DNA of 64,000 nucleotides from Erythrocercus mccallii. Taxonomy: Eukaryota; Chordata; Aves; Passeriformes; Dicruridae. Below the pieces are notes generated by a model that was not told the origin of the DNA, ran no database searches, and saw nothing but the letters and a program-made list of their open reading frames with translations. The translations under genes were made by a program, and so were the position numbers. The stretch covers positions 310,001 to 374,000 of the forward strand of contig VZRG01000524.1 of the NCBI GenBank assembly GCA_013397435.1, given 5' to 3'. Positions 1 to 13,708 of the stretch are shown here, piece by piece. How positions within the stretch are numbered: the first letter of the stretch is position 1; each line of letters begins with the position of its first letter.

Positions 1-1512
1 GTAATCCCACCTCTCAGTTTTGTCTTCTCACACACAGAGGGAAAACAGCAAGATGAGCTGAAACTCTGTGTTGTTCTGTTTCTTCACAAGCCCAGCAACC
101 CCTGCTCAAGAGGAACACTGGTGCTGCCTGAATGTAGAAAAGTCAGGGACTGGGAATTATTTGGAGGAAATACAGCAAGGTATTTACCGAGGAGTTAAAT
201 TTTAAAAAAAGTAACTTCATTTATCTAGGGGGTTAACTCTTAGTGCTGCTATTTTAAGGAGTTCAGTGCAGAACTTAGATCAAAAAATGAAAAAGTATTT
301 TGGGATTCAAGTGGTTTTATAGTACATGCTACACGTTCTTATTCTCTAATTTTCAATTAATCTTTAAGAGATTTCTCATCTATAACCTGTAATAGATCCC
401 AATGAATCTAGGTCCCATAAAATCTGCAGAAAATTGCTATTCTAAGGAATGAAACAGAGTAGGCAAGGGGAGAGGATATATATATATATTGAATAATTTC
501 TCATAACAATACCATCTTGTATTTCACCTCCTTAATATGCCTTTTCATATTATTGACATTTAACATGTAGTTAAAGCCTGGAAATGTAGGTCTTCCTAAG
601 AGAAAAATAATCATTTGAGTTTTAGAGAGTTACCTCAATAGATATTTACCTGTATGGGAATTTCAGTGAAAATTAGGGAAATTTTCAAAAGGCAACATAG
701 GATTCGCCCCTTTACTGAGGTCTGCACTTAACTTTGAACATCTCTACCCCGCCATCATTCTGTGGCACCAACACTGTTACACTTAGTGGGACTATTAATT
801 TCTCAAGTGTTTGCAGGAAACAACCGTTTCCCCATCTACTAAATGAATGCATTAGAAGATGTGACACTTGTAATGGGGAAAGACACAGGGATCTGAAGTG
901 CTGCTGGGCCTTTTGTGACAGGTGCTGTGTAAGACATGATCAACCAGCAGCCAAGGCTGTGTGGCATCCAGGCCAGACAGCCCAGGGCAGCAGACTGTGC
1001 TCCAGTGGCAAGGCTGTGAGGATGAGTTAGGGTAGCACTTTCCCACGGCAGGTCCCCAGCCTGTCTCTCCCAGGGCTCTCTGCTGCTGCTGTGGGGGCAG
1101 AATTTGAAGCAGGAGAGGGGGGAAGTGAGTCAGGCCCCTGGTGAGGAGGGGAGCGTGACTGAAAGAAGACCATGGAGAGCAGTTCAGAACTGTGCAAGGG
1201 CAGCAAGGCCACTGGGCTGGGCAGAAAGGCTTGGAAAGACCTCATAGCCTCCAAAACCTCCCACACCTTTTCATAACCTCAGATGGCCTCTGTCAAGACC
1301 ATTTTACCTCATCACCATTCCATACACCCTGTCAAAATAAGAAAAATAATCACAAATTCAACATAAGCTTCCACAAGCCATAAAAATTGCACCAAATCTC
1401 CTCACTTCACTGTCAACCAGCTGGGCTTTTGCCATCCCTATACCCAAAACCTCCGTGGTCCATTCCAACACAGAACATTCCCCTCTACTCATCTCTTCTT
1501 TGCTGCATATGG

Positions 1513-1529
1513 TTTGCATATGATGCAAA
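1513..1529. promoter_or_regulatory. Inverted pair of octamer-like (POU) sites
   Basis: TTTGCAT and ATGCAAA are arranged head to head with a 3-base spacer (1520-1522). Each is seven of eight bases of the ATGCAAAT octamer. The placement within an intron and the exact symmetry are visible; function is inferred. Confidence 0.25.
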
Positions 1530-2192
1530 GCTCTTGAGCTGAATTTGTCAGCAGGAGCTTCACACAGCACAGAATATCCATTAAACCTTTCACTAATATC
1601 TCTGATTGGCACCTTTTGGATGCACAGCAATATTTCTCTGAACACATACTCCTCATTTCAAAAAGCTAACTAGACAGAGAGTAAGATTTAAAATCATTAT
1701 TTTTTTTTTTTTACATCTCAATTGAATAATCCGAAACCTTTAGCTAAACAGCTGATGGTTTGAATCTGAAATCTAAAATGCATGAAAAGTAGTATTAAAT
1801 AAAATTATAAAATTACTGTTATATAAATGTTGTCCTTCTTTTTCTTTTTTAATGAATCACAAACAAAACTCTTATTTAAACTTGGCCTGCATGATTTTTC
1901 AAGGAAGAGACCGTCGCTTTTTTCCCACATTTTTCCCACAGGCAAGTACATCTTCTGATCTTTTATTTCACACACTTAATCATTGAGTTTTGTTGGGCAA
2001 AACCCATGGCCTGATCTTAGACATGGTCTTTCACTAGGAGGTTTTTTAGGTTATTTTTTAAGGAGGACATCTCCCATAGCATAATCCAAAAACCCAGTGA
2101 TAAAGATGTGCACATCATGCATTATAATTAAGGTTGAATTGCAGAACTTTGAACAAAATGATTAAAGCATAAATACTAAACTATACATGCAT

Positions 2193-2210
2193 TTAAATAT
2201 GCATATTTAA
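2193..2210. repeat. 18-bp perfect palindrome containing TATGCATA
   Basis: TTAAATATGCATATTTAA reads the same on both strands. The ATGCAT centre resembles palindromic POU-factor sites, but a role is speculative. Confidence 0.8.
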
Positions 2211-5200
2211 TTCATCCTCTCAGTCATGGCCACAAGTCTATGTGGACTACAGCTCAGAAGGCTGTATTTCTAAGTCTGAAGGTTTTACACATAACTGATT
2301 TGTCAGATTTTGAAATTTTCAGGTTTTGTATTAAAAAGACCTGAAAGTCATTAACTGAGGCCCTTGACATCGATCTATTGTGTGCTGTGTGCTGTGCTAT
2401 TATTCATGGGAAAATAATTGCCTTTGTTTTTCCAAATACTTTTTTAAAAATCTGAGTTTAAAAGTCACCAGTGACTATTTCACAAGGAGAAATTTCCAAC
2501 TATGCATTAATTAAACATGCAAGTGTATTTTTATGATTAAAAAACCCCATAGTTCACTGAGTCCAGGCAAATCCTGTATATTATGAATTGACAAACCACA
2601 ACTGATGAAATGATGCATGAAGAAAGAGACAGAGGCAAAATAACCTACTTGAACCCAGAAAATTTTCAGACAATAACCATTACCAGGTTTAATTAACTTT
2701 AACAGAAAAGTGGGGGCTCCTTCTGTTTCAAGTTAATGAAGCTCAACACAGGGACACTACAATTAGAGACAAAAGCGTAAGTCTAAAGCAAGTCATATTT
2801 CAGGATTGAAATAATGAGCTTGGTATTTTAATTTCACAGTCAGCAATTACGTGAGATCCAGAAACAAAGACACAATACATGCAATGGAAACGTTAAGGTA
2901 AAAATGCAGCTGGTTTTCCCTCAATATCTTTCTTATAAGCCAGAGGCAAAAAAACTTTTTTTTTCCCCACAATAAGTATGTACAATACCCTGGAAATATT
3001 TTGACTATGATCATCTAAGATTTACTCACTTTCATACTACACAAGTCAGAAATGTGACCTCATCTAAAGCCCTGAACTGCTTAGTGACTCCTATCCTGCC
3101 TTTCTCATATATATTCATTAAATCTCTATCTATAATACTGTTATTTCCATTTAAAATGATTGTTGTGTAGCAAAAAAAGCTGCTCTCCCACAAAAATGAA
3201 TAAGCTGAGATCACTTCCACCCTTTTCAATAATTTGCCTATTCCTAAATACTAAGACGGAAGAATATATGACCCTTAACTTAATCTCATCACCAAGCACC
3301 TCCAAAGAAAAAAAAAGGCACAAAAAGAGAAAAGATGGTCTGCCATTTATGTCTCCCATTTATAGTTTATTAAACCTAGAGATAATAGGAAAAAGGTGGA
3401 AAAAAGCAGAGAATGTCTGGGCTGTAGTATCAGATATCACTGCTTATTACTGGCTATCTGCCTAGTAATCATAAATCCATTGGGTAATATTCTCAAATCT
3501 TTTGCTTTTCAGGTAGGTGTGAGCCAAAAAGAAAAAAAGTTTAATTTTCTATGAAGAGCAGAAAACAGCAAGCACAGCACAACTGGGTACCAGGATGCAT
3601 AAATATTCCTGATTATGAACCCTTGCACATAAAGCAAACAGGAAGAGTTTGAAGTTAACAGTGTGTACATCATGCAAAAGGTATCTCTGTCCCAAAAGAT
3701 AGATATCACATAGACTATGAATGAACTGCTCCAATAAATTATATTATTCCTCAGAGGGGAGAGGAGAGCAATATTATAAACAGTGACTTCAGAAAAGTGA
3801 GAACAATAGGGCATTGAATTTTGTAAGAGTGAATTAAAGATCTTTTTTTCCTGGAGGAGAGCTCAGTATCATTGACCAATGAGCCTTATAAATAACAGCA
3901 TTAACTCCAGCACTGCCTGTTCCCCTCAGCATCTTGCACTTTCAACATTCTGTACCTGCCATTAGTTTCTGATACAAGTACATGTACATACAGAATTAAA
4001 TAGAGATTTCAAATAGACTTTTTTAAAAAAACACTTTTCAGGGAACTCAGAAAGCACATGATCCTGGCAGAACACACATCTCAGACACATAGCTTTGATG
4101 AGAGACTGAGTGTGCCTTTGTAGAAGACTTAACAAATCAGAAAACAACAATCCCTGTACATCACCTCCTCCTTGTGCTGTCGGATACGCGCTGAATATCC
4201 CTGGATAAAGCAAAGCTAAGCCAGAGCAGAATTTTTCAAAATGAATCTTGATAGGATCAAACTCCTCAGATCTCCACTTGCCTTTAGCATCACTTAAATG
4301 AAGGAGAGTAATTTTCTTAAAACATTCTCCGAGATCTTGACAGGAACTGGGAATGCAGGAGTAAGTCTGACTCCAGTGTGAACCCTGCTCAGTGCTGAGG
4401 GCAGGGCAAAGGCACAGGGCTCGGAGTTCTCCTGACCTTGTCTGCAACACAAAGCTAAGAGCTAACTGAAAAGCATTTTCAGATGACAGGCTTTTTTCTT
4501 TTTCTTTTTTTTTTCTGTGAAAGAGGGATGTCCAGTACCTTCAAGACCACAAATCTGAGCAAAATAAGTCAAAACACTGCCTACTATGGAGTGAATTTCA
4601 ATGTCAAATTCCTGTTTGCTATCACCAATATGCCAAACATTAAGCATTGGCAACTCTAACTTCACCTTGTATGTCATTTCTCTGGCTCTTTAGCTGTTTT
4701 CTTGCTTAGTTAGAATTGGAAATTGATAGGCCCATAAACATCTACGAGAGACACGTTATTAAACACATCATCTCTGTCTGCTCTGACAACGATAAGCCAA
4801 GTTCTCGAAGGTTTACGGCAATCTCAAGGAGTGCATGTTTTTCAATAACATTTTGATCTTTTTTCCTCATCTGTGCAGCGTTTCCCCCTCACTCCCAGTG
4901 CATACTTGTTTTGCCTGATTCTGTGAAACCTGTTTTAAAATTTTATTTGAATTTGACCTACTCTTCTACTCTCTCCAAAGGTTTCTTTTTTTTAAGTAGT
5001 TGAAAATAGTTTCTCCATTTTAGCCTCACTTTAAGCAAAGGTAATGGTTCTTAGAGAGACTTGCAAAAAGATTACTGTCAGTACTCTTGAAACACTAAGA
5101 TATTAACACTTAACAGCTTTGCCTTTACACATTATTTAGGTATTTCTCCTTCTCCATCCTTCTTCCCTGCACTTTACAGTCTTCTGACACCTAACCTTTT

Positions 5201-8200
5201 TCTGCACTGTTTCTGCTTTCTTCTTCATCCTCCACATGCTTCCTTTCACAAAACGAAGCTTGCCCCGTTTAACCAGTTCTGCCAGCTGGTACACCCCTGC
5301 CCAGGACAGGACCTGGGGCAGGGTGGGATCACCTCTTCCCAAAGCACAGGCTGCTCTGAAATGCAGGAAAGCCTCCAACTGCTCAACTGTAAACTGTGGC
5401 ATGAATGGTACACACGCTGTTCTGACTGGGTGGAAAGGCAAAAACATTGGCTGAATCTATTCTGGTTTGGGCAATCTTGGAAGGAATACTGGGCATTTTG
5501 AGAGTAAATTTTTTTTGGAGTGTCAGGTAAAGTTCTTGCAAGTTTACCCTCACTCCCAGTTTGAGATGAGAAGTTTCATTCTAATTTTAAGGATTAAGTA
5601 CTCTTTTGATTTTCTGTTAGATGTCTCTCTCCTTTTTCTTTTTGTCCCTATTACCTGCTTGAAAATGAACATCATGGGACTGGTTTCTTCTGGTACATCA
5701 TTATCCCCTTATCTGAACAATACTTGTTTATTCCTCTGTCTGTTCTACTGGAATAAGTTAAAGAATTGCCTTGCAAAAACAATAAATGAAATAATTCCCT
5801 GTTGCAAACAACTATTTGTTTTATCACTATTCTACATAGAATTTCAGCTTTATTTATAAAACCCATGAGTTTGTATCAATATGCAAGAATCTAAGCTTTT
5901 AGTTCTTTTAAACATGGCTCTAATACTTACAAGATGCATACAAAGAGCATTAAAAAGCAACCTGGAGATACTTAATGACTTGAGAATGGAAAAGGAATAA
6001 CTGTATAGGTACAATCTGTATGTAAAGACTTCCTGTTCCATCTTGTTGGTGCTTAGATGTGACCTGTTAATCTTCTTCATTTTGGAAAACACATTTCTTT
6101 TTTGCAAAATTGTGCCAGAGAGGGAAAGATTTATGCTGCTGTTCAAAGCTATCCTCTGAATCAAGTAGGAGAGACACTCCGACTAGAGCCTCTGATATCC
6201 AAAATGACTGCCCCATCCATCAGGCTTTTCTGAGCTCAGTGTCTCACTAACTCTTCTGCTGAACTGTTACACATAATACAAATAATTGAATATTCACTAG
6301 AGAAGCAACTTGAACAGGTTGCTTATATCCTGAGAGCCCCACCTAAGTGATTATGAGTTGCTCCGAAGCAGAGGTTTCTCTTGCTCGGGAAAACCTTTGG
6401 GGTGTCTCAGTGTTTAATCAGAGAATCTGAAATTTTGAAAACATTCATGGGATGATAAAGCTATTTCGTTCTCATTGCTGGTAGCAAGCAAACATAATAA
6501 AGAACCAAATAAATATAAAAGGTAAAATCTCAGGAAAACAGTATTATCAGCCCAGTCATACAGTTCTTGGACAACTCCAGGTTTCAGATTTCTGTAACTA
6601 TTTACAGCAGGTATCACAAGACAAAAGCACTGTATCCATATTTGATGGGTAGAACTGAATTTATTGAGTGTTCTTCAGCACACACCTCACACACTTCAGA
6701 TAGAGACTGCCGTTCTGGGAGAGGCTGGCAAGAACAAATCCAGAAATGTCTGGAAACTACTTCTGGCTTAAGGGTACCAAGAGGACAAGTCCTGTAGCTG
6801 AAGTGAGAAGAATCTGAAGTGAGAAGAAATCTGTGCCAAACTTTCTCAGAAGCAGAGAACATTATTTGCAGGAACAAATTCAGACCAGAGCTGCCAGTTC
6901 CTCTGCTGTCAAGCCCCCTGTAGACAGGACAGCTATTGAGCCAGACAGGCAGAGAATTATTGTTCTTTTTGGACCGGTCCCTTATATAAGGCAGAACTGC
7001 ACCAAATTTACAAAATTGCTGGAAAATCATCCCTCTTGCATCTCTGCTTCTGAGACAGCAAGTCACTCCTTGTCAACAGAAGTTATGAACAAATAAAAAT
7101 AAAATCACTCTAGTTATTTACATTTGATTTGTCTGTAGTAAGAGAACATAGTTCTTTAGCAAGATAAATGTGTGGAAGGAAGCAAAGTAATAGAAATTAT
7201 CCACTGATCATAATCTTTTTGAAACATCAAAAATACTCAGTGCCCAAAAATCCCCAAACTACAAAACTCCAAAGTGCAAAAAATTAATGAAGTCATTTAT
7301 CATTAGAAGATGAGCTAAAATATTGCTAGCCTGGCTTCACAGACCTGTTTCTCTTCTTCTCTTCATTTGCCACAGACTCAGAAAACATAAAAGCTTTGAA
7401 ATTAAAATAACCAAAAAGGTGCAGGGCCTCTCTCTGTACTCTCTTTCTGATACTTAATCCCTGCCAAGCATGCAGAGTGAAGGCCAAGTGGAAGCCTTCC
7501 TCTGAAGATTACTTGGTGCATGAATTCTGCTGCATTTTTAACAAGTTATATCTGAATTTACTGATGTCTTGATAGTTTCATAGCCAATTCAGTTTTCCTC
7601 TTGCCAACCTCAACAAATAAATAGTAAAGAGTAGAGAAGCCAAAATGATCTCCACTGAAAGGGCTAAAAATCTGAAAATCACTTTGTTGCAGTATTAGAG
7701 CAGTTGGGAAGTCCTTAATTTGAGTTCACAGAAATCAATAAGAATAATACAACACTCGGAACTGTAAAGAGGGCCCTTTTATCTCTTTCAGAAAAAAATT
7801 TTGGAAGTATTTTATGAAAGAAAAAAATACCAAAGGAAAAACTAACACCAAATAAAAACTCTAACAGACCTTTTTATGATTTAAATGTGGCCTGCCGGGC
7901 CTTGTAGTTCGTTAGCTTACTAGACACTCACATTTCTGTGCACTTTTTCCTTCCTTTTAGCTTTTAACTGCACTGTAATTCTTAAGAGTTTGAGTCTTTG
8001 GTGTTGCAGTCAGTTTTTAAGGACATTCTGAATTCTGTGCTTACTGTTTTTCCTTGATCTCCCTTATCTTTTGATCGGTATGGAAAAATTCAAACTATTC
8101 AGAATAAGAACCACACCTCTGCAGGTCCTGGCAGCATTTTACATCCTAGCTGTACCCAAACTATGCCTCCAGCTGGATGAACAAAACCATAGAGACCCCC

Positions 8201-10099
8201 AGTGTCAGAGTGAAATAAGACAAACCCCTTGAGAGCAGATCCTGGGTGAGGCACCTCGGGAAAGAGCTCCAGAGGCAGATTTTACAGATGAATAAACTGT
8301 AACTGCTCTGCAACTGCCTCTGCAGGAGTGGTGCAGAAGCTTACAGCTTAGATTTGAGTGAGTTAGGGATCTCTTCCTCCTCTTGCCTTATTGGAAGCTC
8401 CAGCTGCTGGGTCCACATCCCACCCAAACAGAGATGAGAGCGCTTGGGCCTGCAAAATATTTCAATGAAAGTCTAAAAAGGAATTTAGGCTGTTTCCAAG
8501 CTTGGAGTTCAGACAGACTGAATTCTGATTTAGAAAATAAGCAGTTTGGATAAATAATCCATGAAGTCTGTCAAACTTCAGATGTTGCACTGCTATTTAA
8601 AATGCTCTTTTCAAAAAGTCATTTCAATCGCTGGTTACAAGTGCTTGAAGTCAAACAGGCTTCCCTTTCCCATTGGGGATGTTCAGGACCCTTCAAGAGC
8701 TGACTTCAGACTAGTGGGCTATTATTCTAACAGCCAGAAAAATATTAACAGACTGTAGATCTAGCTAACATGTGCCTCATGCAATATTAGTGAGAAAATA
8801 AATATGCAAACAGACTTGTCTGAAATACTAACGTGTTGTAACAGGAGTTTCATAAGATTATGTGGAATAGCTGTTCTCAATCATCTTTTGTCCTTGTATT
8901 TTTCAGTACCTGATGTCAATGTAATTATAAGGTTTGTTTAAATTTTTATTAAATCCCTAAGCATTTAATAATCCATCTTTATAAATTTTTTCCTGGTATC
9001 ATTATACTAAATAAATATTTAAGTCAGATATTTTTTAAAAGTAGCATCAATTTAGGTTATGATTTTATATCTATATTTAAGCTCCATATCTAACAGCTAA
9101 ATTGCAAAATTAGAAAAAAGTTAGGCAGCTCCCCTTAAACAATAAACTATTGAGTAATATTAACAGTTGGAGGATTAGATCCAGAAGCTGTAAACCACAT
9201 GAACTAGACTAATTGTGTACCTCAGCCCTCTTTTACTATTTGTGCTTTCTCCTGAACATCTGAAGTCTTAATTTTTGTAGATTTTCAAAATATTTGTAGT
9301 ATTTCAAAAAAGTGCATTGTTCACATGTGTGAACCACTGGAAACCCCTTAACTGTCCATCTGCTGATTGCACAAGATCTTTTATGTAGCCAACACACATA
9401 GTCTGAGAGTAAGGATGTGATTTTTCAAGGACATGAAATGCAATTTGGAGTTAACAGACAGCAAAATCTGGCAGACAGGTACCTAACTCTGGTATAGTTT
9501 GCAAACCTTTTCCTTAAGGCTCAGCCATATGTTGTAGATCTTAGAAAAATGAATAATGAAAAACAGCCTTACACCAGTATTCCTTTTTTATCCCACTAAA
9601 TTAAGAGTTTTCTTAAAAGAAAATCGTCTTTTCCTAAAAACTGTTTGATTAATCCTCTTCTAGTCTTCAGGTATAAAACTGAAGTAAGGTCAACCATCTT
9701 AACACATTGGCACTTGAATCCTATCTCATACAGGAAGTAAACTTACAACAATCAGAAAAATAAAATCTGGTCATTCTGGTGCATCAACTGTGCACCAGCT
9801 TTGATTCTAGCAGAAAGAAATAACCTTACTTTTTTATCATCACATCACACACATGCAGAGAAAACTTAGCAGGAATGTAAAGCAAATGAACTAATGAACT
9901 TAATTAACACACAAAAATAAAAGAACTATCCTGCAGATGTGTATTTGTAGTGAAGTCAGTCAGCAAACGCACAAGCAGTCATGACAAAATTTTATGATAC
10001 TTCCTCCTATCACTGAGGTCAGAAGTACAAAAACTAGATAGGAACTTATTATAATCTTTCCTCTAAAATTAATAGAGTTTTTAGTGTCTGTAAGAAACA

Positions 10100-10440
10100 A
10101 AGCACAAGTTATTTTTCGTGCCGCATCAAGAACTCCAGCACCAGCTCCACCGCTGAGCATCCACCTGCTGAGATTATGGAAACCCAGAAAGAGCCCAACC
10201 CTGCGAGAGGGATGCTGCCCTCCCTCTGTCCGGGTGGTGCCAGCACAGGTTTGTGCACAGAGCAGTTACAGTGACACGGGGGCACAGCGAACCCAGGGCT
10301 CAGGAGCCACCCCAGCTCCGTGGCTGCAGGCTGAGCGTGCTTCACCACCCACTGCAGGAGGGCAGCACCTGCTGCCCCCTTGGTGCATTTTTACCCTGCA
10401 AAACTCCAGTTTCCAATGGTTTGATGAAGTGTGGTGGGAG
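10100..10440. other. GC-rich patch, unassigned
   Basis: A sharply GC-richer stretch in AT-rich intron, ending shortly before repeat copy 1. It gives the longest open frames of the window (167 codons on the plus strand), but they have no recognisable domain and overlap open frames on other frames. It may be an old repeat or simply a GC-rich unique segment. Confidence 0.3.
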
Positions 10441-10554
10441 GAGAGAGCCTCTAAATTTTTGTGGTTGTATCAGCTGCATATGCAACAAATTCTTAGGTAC
10501 GTGGCAGCTCCAGGGAAGAGTTTTCCACTTCAAAGCCCCTTCCAGGGGTCTGAA

Positions 10555-10747
10555 CACCAAACCCACCAGTGTTTCTGTGAACCATAACAAGGCAGTTTAC
10601 ACCTTAGGAAACACACCCCCAAGCACAGAGACAGTAAAAGAACAGGAGATCAAATTTCAGTTACCAATGATTATAAATTATTTGAATTTTTTTTAATAAA
10701 TCATCTCCTAGTAGTAGATGCTACCCTCGTTATTATCTTTCTCCAAA
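10555..10747 (+). repeat. Diverged direct repeat, copy 1
   Basis: This stretch shares extended similarity with 11783-11970. Shared blocks include CACCAGTGTTTCTGTGAAC, AAGCACAGAG, CAAATTTCAGTTA, ATTATAAATTATTTGA, CATCTCCTAG and TTATTATCTTT. Several small insertions and many substitutions separate the copies, and similarity stops at both ends. I do not recognise the family. It could be an old interspersed repeat present twice or an old local duplication. Strand is nominal. Confidence 0.85.
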
Positions 10748-11782
10748 TTCTTTTCTCTGGCAAATGGCTAAGACAAGAAAACTAAAGGGTGATTGTAGAG
10801 TCACTTGAAAACCTGCAACAGCCAATACTCTTGTACTCTTGCTGGGTATATGAGAAGGCAGTTGGCCTCTATGCTGGGGTTTTTCTATTATGTTAAAGTC
10901 ACAAAATCAGGGGAATGGCTTCATTTTAAACGAAGGTGAGAACAGAGACATTCCCATATAAAGGAAGAGAAGCAATTCTTTACACCTGTGAATATATTGT
11001 GACAGGGCAACTTGCTGTAGTAATACAAATAGTAACTTATTTTACATCTCCAACTACATTAGGCATGACTAAAGAAATTCCACTTATAAACTTGAAAATA
11101 ATATTTAATAACACTGAATGACTTGCACCCATACCCATGAGGTAAGAAAACCCTGGACTGAGAGTCAAATATAGTAAAATATAGCAAAAAGTAGCATTTA
11201 GATGGTTATTTCCTTATAACCTCACATCCCTAATGGAGAAAAAAAGAATCTCCCAAACCCCAAACACTGCAAGGTAATCTTTGAGGTCTGCTTTTACTGA
11301 TTCATTGTTTGGCCATTACTCAAATATGCAATGTATAATGCTGATGAGTTAAACATCACATCACCTATTTTGATTTATTTCAATTATTTATTTCAATTCT
11401 CTGGGAATTTTACTTATGTTTATAACTACAAGATTGGTAATGCCAACAGATTCAATCCAGGGATAGATGGCTGAGTGCTTAGACTATTACACAGAATTAC
11501 AGTGTATTGATTAGAATACCTATGGAATAACTAAGGACAAAACTAATAATGTTACTAAGAAAAATGCCCAGAAGGGATCAGGTTTAGTCTAACAAAGTAA
11601 TACAGTTTCAGCATTGCTGAAGAGAGTACCAGCAGTCTAAAAGGTGAACTCCTACAGTTATTATTTTCTTTAAGTTGGTGCATTTCTACAGTCAATAAAA
11701 ATATTAATATTATTTTATTTCTCCCTTTTATCATTTTTATGTACTAAAACAGTATTGTCTATACTGTCCTCAAGACATAGAA

Positions 11783-11970
11783 GACCAAATTCACCAGTGT
11801 TTCTGTGAACATAGCAGTTCACGTTTTAGGAAAGACACTCCTAAGCACAGAGGTAGTAAAAGATCAGGAGGCCAAATTTCAGTTAACAAAAATTATAAAT
11901 TATTTGATTTTTTTTTTAACAGAACATCTCCTAGCAGAAGATATTACCCTCTTTATTATCTTTATCCAAA
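11783..11970 (+). repeat. Diverged direct repeat, copy 2
   Basis: This is the second copy of the element at 10555-10747, in the same orientation and about 1.2 kb away. It matches the first copy block by block from ACCAAATTCACCAGTG to TTATTATCTTTATCCA. The sequences outside the two copies are unrelated, so the unit is about 190 bp. Confidence 0.85.
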
Positions 11971-12706
11971 GCAAAAAAAACCACTTTCTTTATGTGCTTT
12001 CTGAATTTCCAGAATATTTGAGCACAAAGAGCACTGGCTGGTGCTGTATCACATATCACTAATTCAAAGCATTTAATCCCATCTTCCATGTCAGCCAAAG
12101 CAACACAAATGCCAAAAAATTCCTCTTTGATAGCAGAACTGTATACACTGCACATTATATAAGCCTTCTGTCCCCTTCCACTTGAATATACACTATCAAA
12201 TCATCCTGACCATTACTTTCTATTGAGCAGATGGTATTATGAGATTTTTGATAAAGAACAACAATCACCCAGCAAGGGTTGCAAAGGGGTCGCTGAAACC
12301 AAGATTAACAATTGATTAGCTTTAATGGACCGTGACAATAATAAACAACAGAGCTCCACACAAAGATTTGATTGTCCTGTTAATGCTGCTGACACAAATG
12401 GCTTTTAACTGGCTTCCTGAAAGTGTTAATATCACCAGATCCTCGGCAAATGAAGGACTTTGTCAAAGTGAGAACTGTCCTGCAGTGAAGAAGCATTTAC
12501 TGCAGCCCTCTAAAACATCTTCTGTAAAGTGTGTTTCTGATTTATTCATACAATAGTTCCTATTTCTCCAAGGCTTAAAGTTCAACAAAATGAAAGGCAG
12601 CACACACCTCTGCAAGGCTGGAGTATAAGAGAAACATTTGAATACAGAACCCAGCACTCCTTGAATATACAACAATAATGTGAATTATCATTTTCAGTGG
12701 GCTCAT

Positions 12707-12759
12707 TTTATCCTTACTGGGATATATTTATCCTTACTGGGATACTTATCCTGACTGGG
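12707..12759 (+). repeat. Short tandem repeat, about 20-bp unit, nearly 3 copies
   Basis: The unit TTTATCCTTACTGGGATA occurs twice in a row, followed by a shorter, changed copy TTATCCTGACTGGG. Confidence 0.85.
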
Positions 12760-13708
12760 CTGACAGATCTTAGTATCAAAGCATTCTAAACTCAATTTTT
12801 TAATGCTTGGTTCTAATAAGTTGACTCTGTTTTTTCTTCCTTTATGCACATAAATCAGTAATTTGCATCATATTTTTATTAAAGTGGTTTGTGATTACTG
12901 GAAGTAACCATGGCAAAATCTGAAAACAGAACTTAACAGATCTGTTTATTTCTTAGATACATATATGGGAAAATGTCTATGGAAAGTCTCTGTTTCCTTT
13001 AATTCTTAAAGCCCAAAATTTAAACAGTCTTAGGGCAAATATTCACAGAAGCTTTTAAAATTGAAACTAGGTAGAGGCAAAGTAGACAAAACTCCACCTA
13101 ACACGGCATTCAAGAAACCATTGATACAGGAATTCAACTAAAGGTAAGGAGGAATTTACTCATCTAAGCATTGAGCAAGACTTTCTGTTAAACTTTCAGC
13201 ATCAGGTTAAATTACTTGATTTCTAAAATCAACTTCTTTTTTTTATTATTTTTTCTTTTTTTTTTAATGTGTCTTATTTAGGCAAAGGCTTTTGTTTTAA
13301 ACATTTTTAGCTGTGAGATGCCACGGTGTTGCTCCCTCCCATGTTATGCCTAAAGGCAACACAAAACAGTGGTGCACCTCTAAGGGTTCCTAGGAAAAAG
13401 CAGCGTCTGCTCTAGACACAGATCCAAACACAGACCACTTGCACAAATCAAGGTCATGCTAATCGTGGGTCCCGCCCCATCTGCAAATTTGACTCTCTGC
13501 AGACCAGTTCCTTACCAGCACACTGCAGAGACACAACACGAGGCTAATTGCTGTGTTTAAAAACATGATATGCAAGGGAATTTAAATAAAATCTTTGAAA
13601 GAGCCACCTGCTTGGTGTCCCGACACACAAGCACTAAATACGTAATCTGTCAAAATACTGAGCCAGCCTTCTTTAATTCTGTTATAGATGAGTAATGGGA
13701 TCATTGGC

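Noticed and set aside
3962..4450. 162-codon minus-strand open frame in the host gene's direction
   Set aside because: Cys-, Leu- and Ser-rich chance translation with no recognisable motif and no match to alpha-2/delta-3; not flanked by matching splice sites in phase.
6614..7066. 150-codon minus-strand open frame
   Set aside because: No domain, and the opposite strand is also open over part of it; treated as chance.
10084..10587. Longest open frame in the window (167 codons, plus strand)
   Set aside because: It lies in a GC-rich patch where several frames are open at once, shows no domain, has no splice or promoter context, and runs into repeat copy 1.
13234..13265. T-rich tract that could be a polypyrimidine tract of a plus-strand exon
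   Set aside because: No AG followed by a coding-like frame is found, and no plus-strand gene is otherwise supported.
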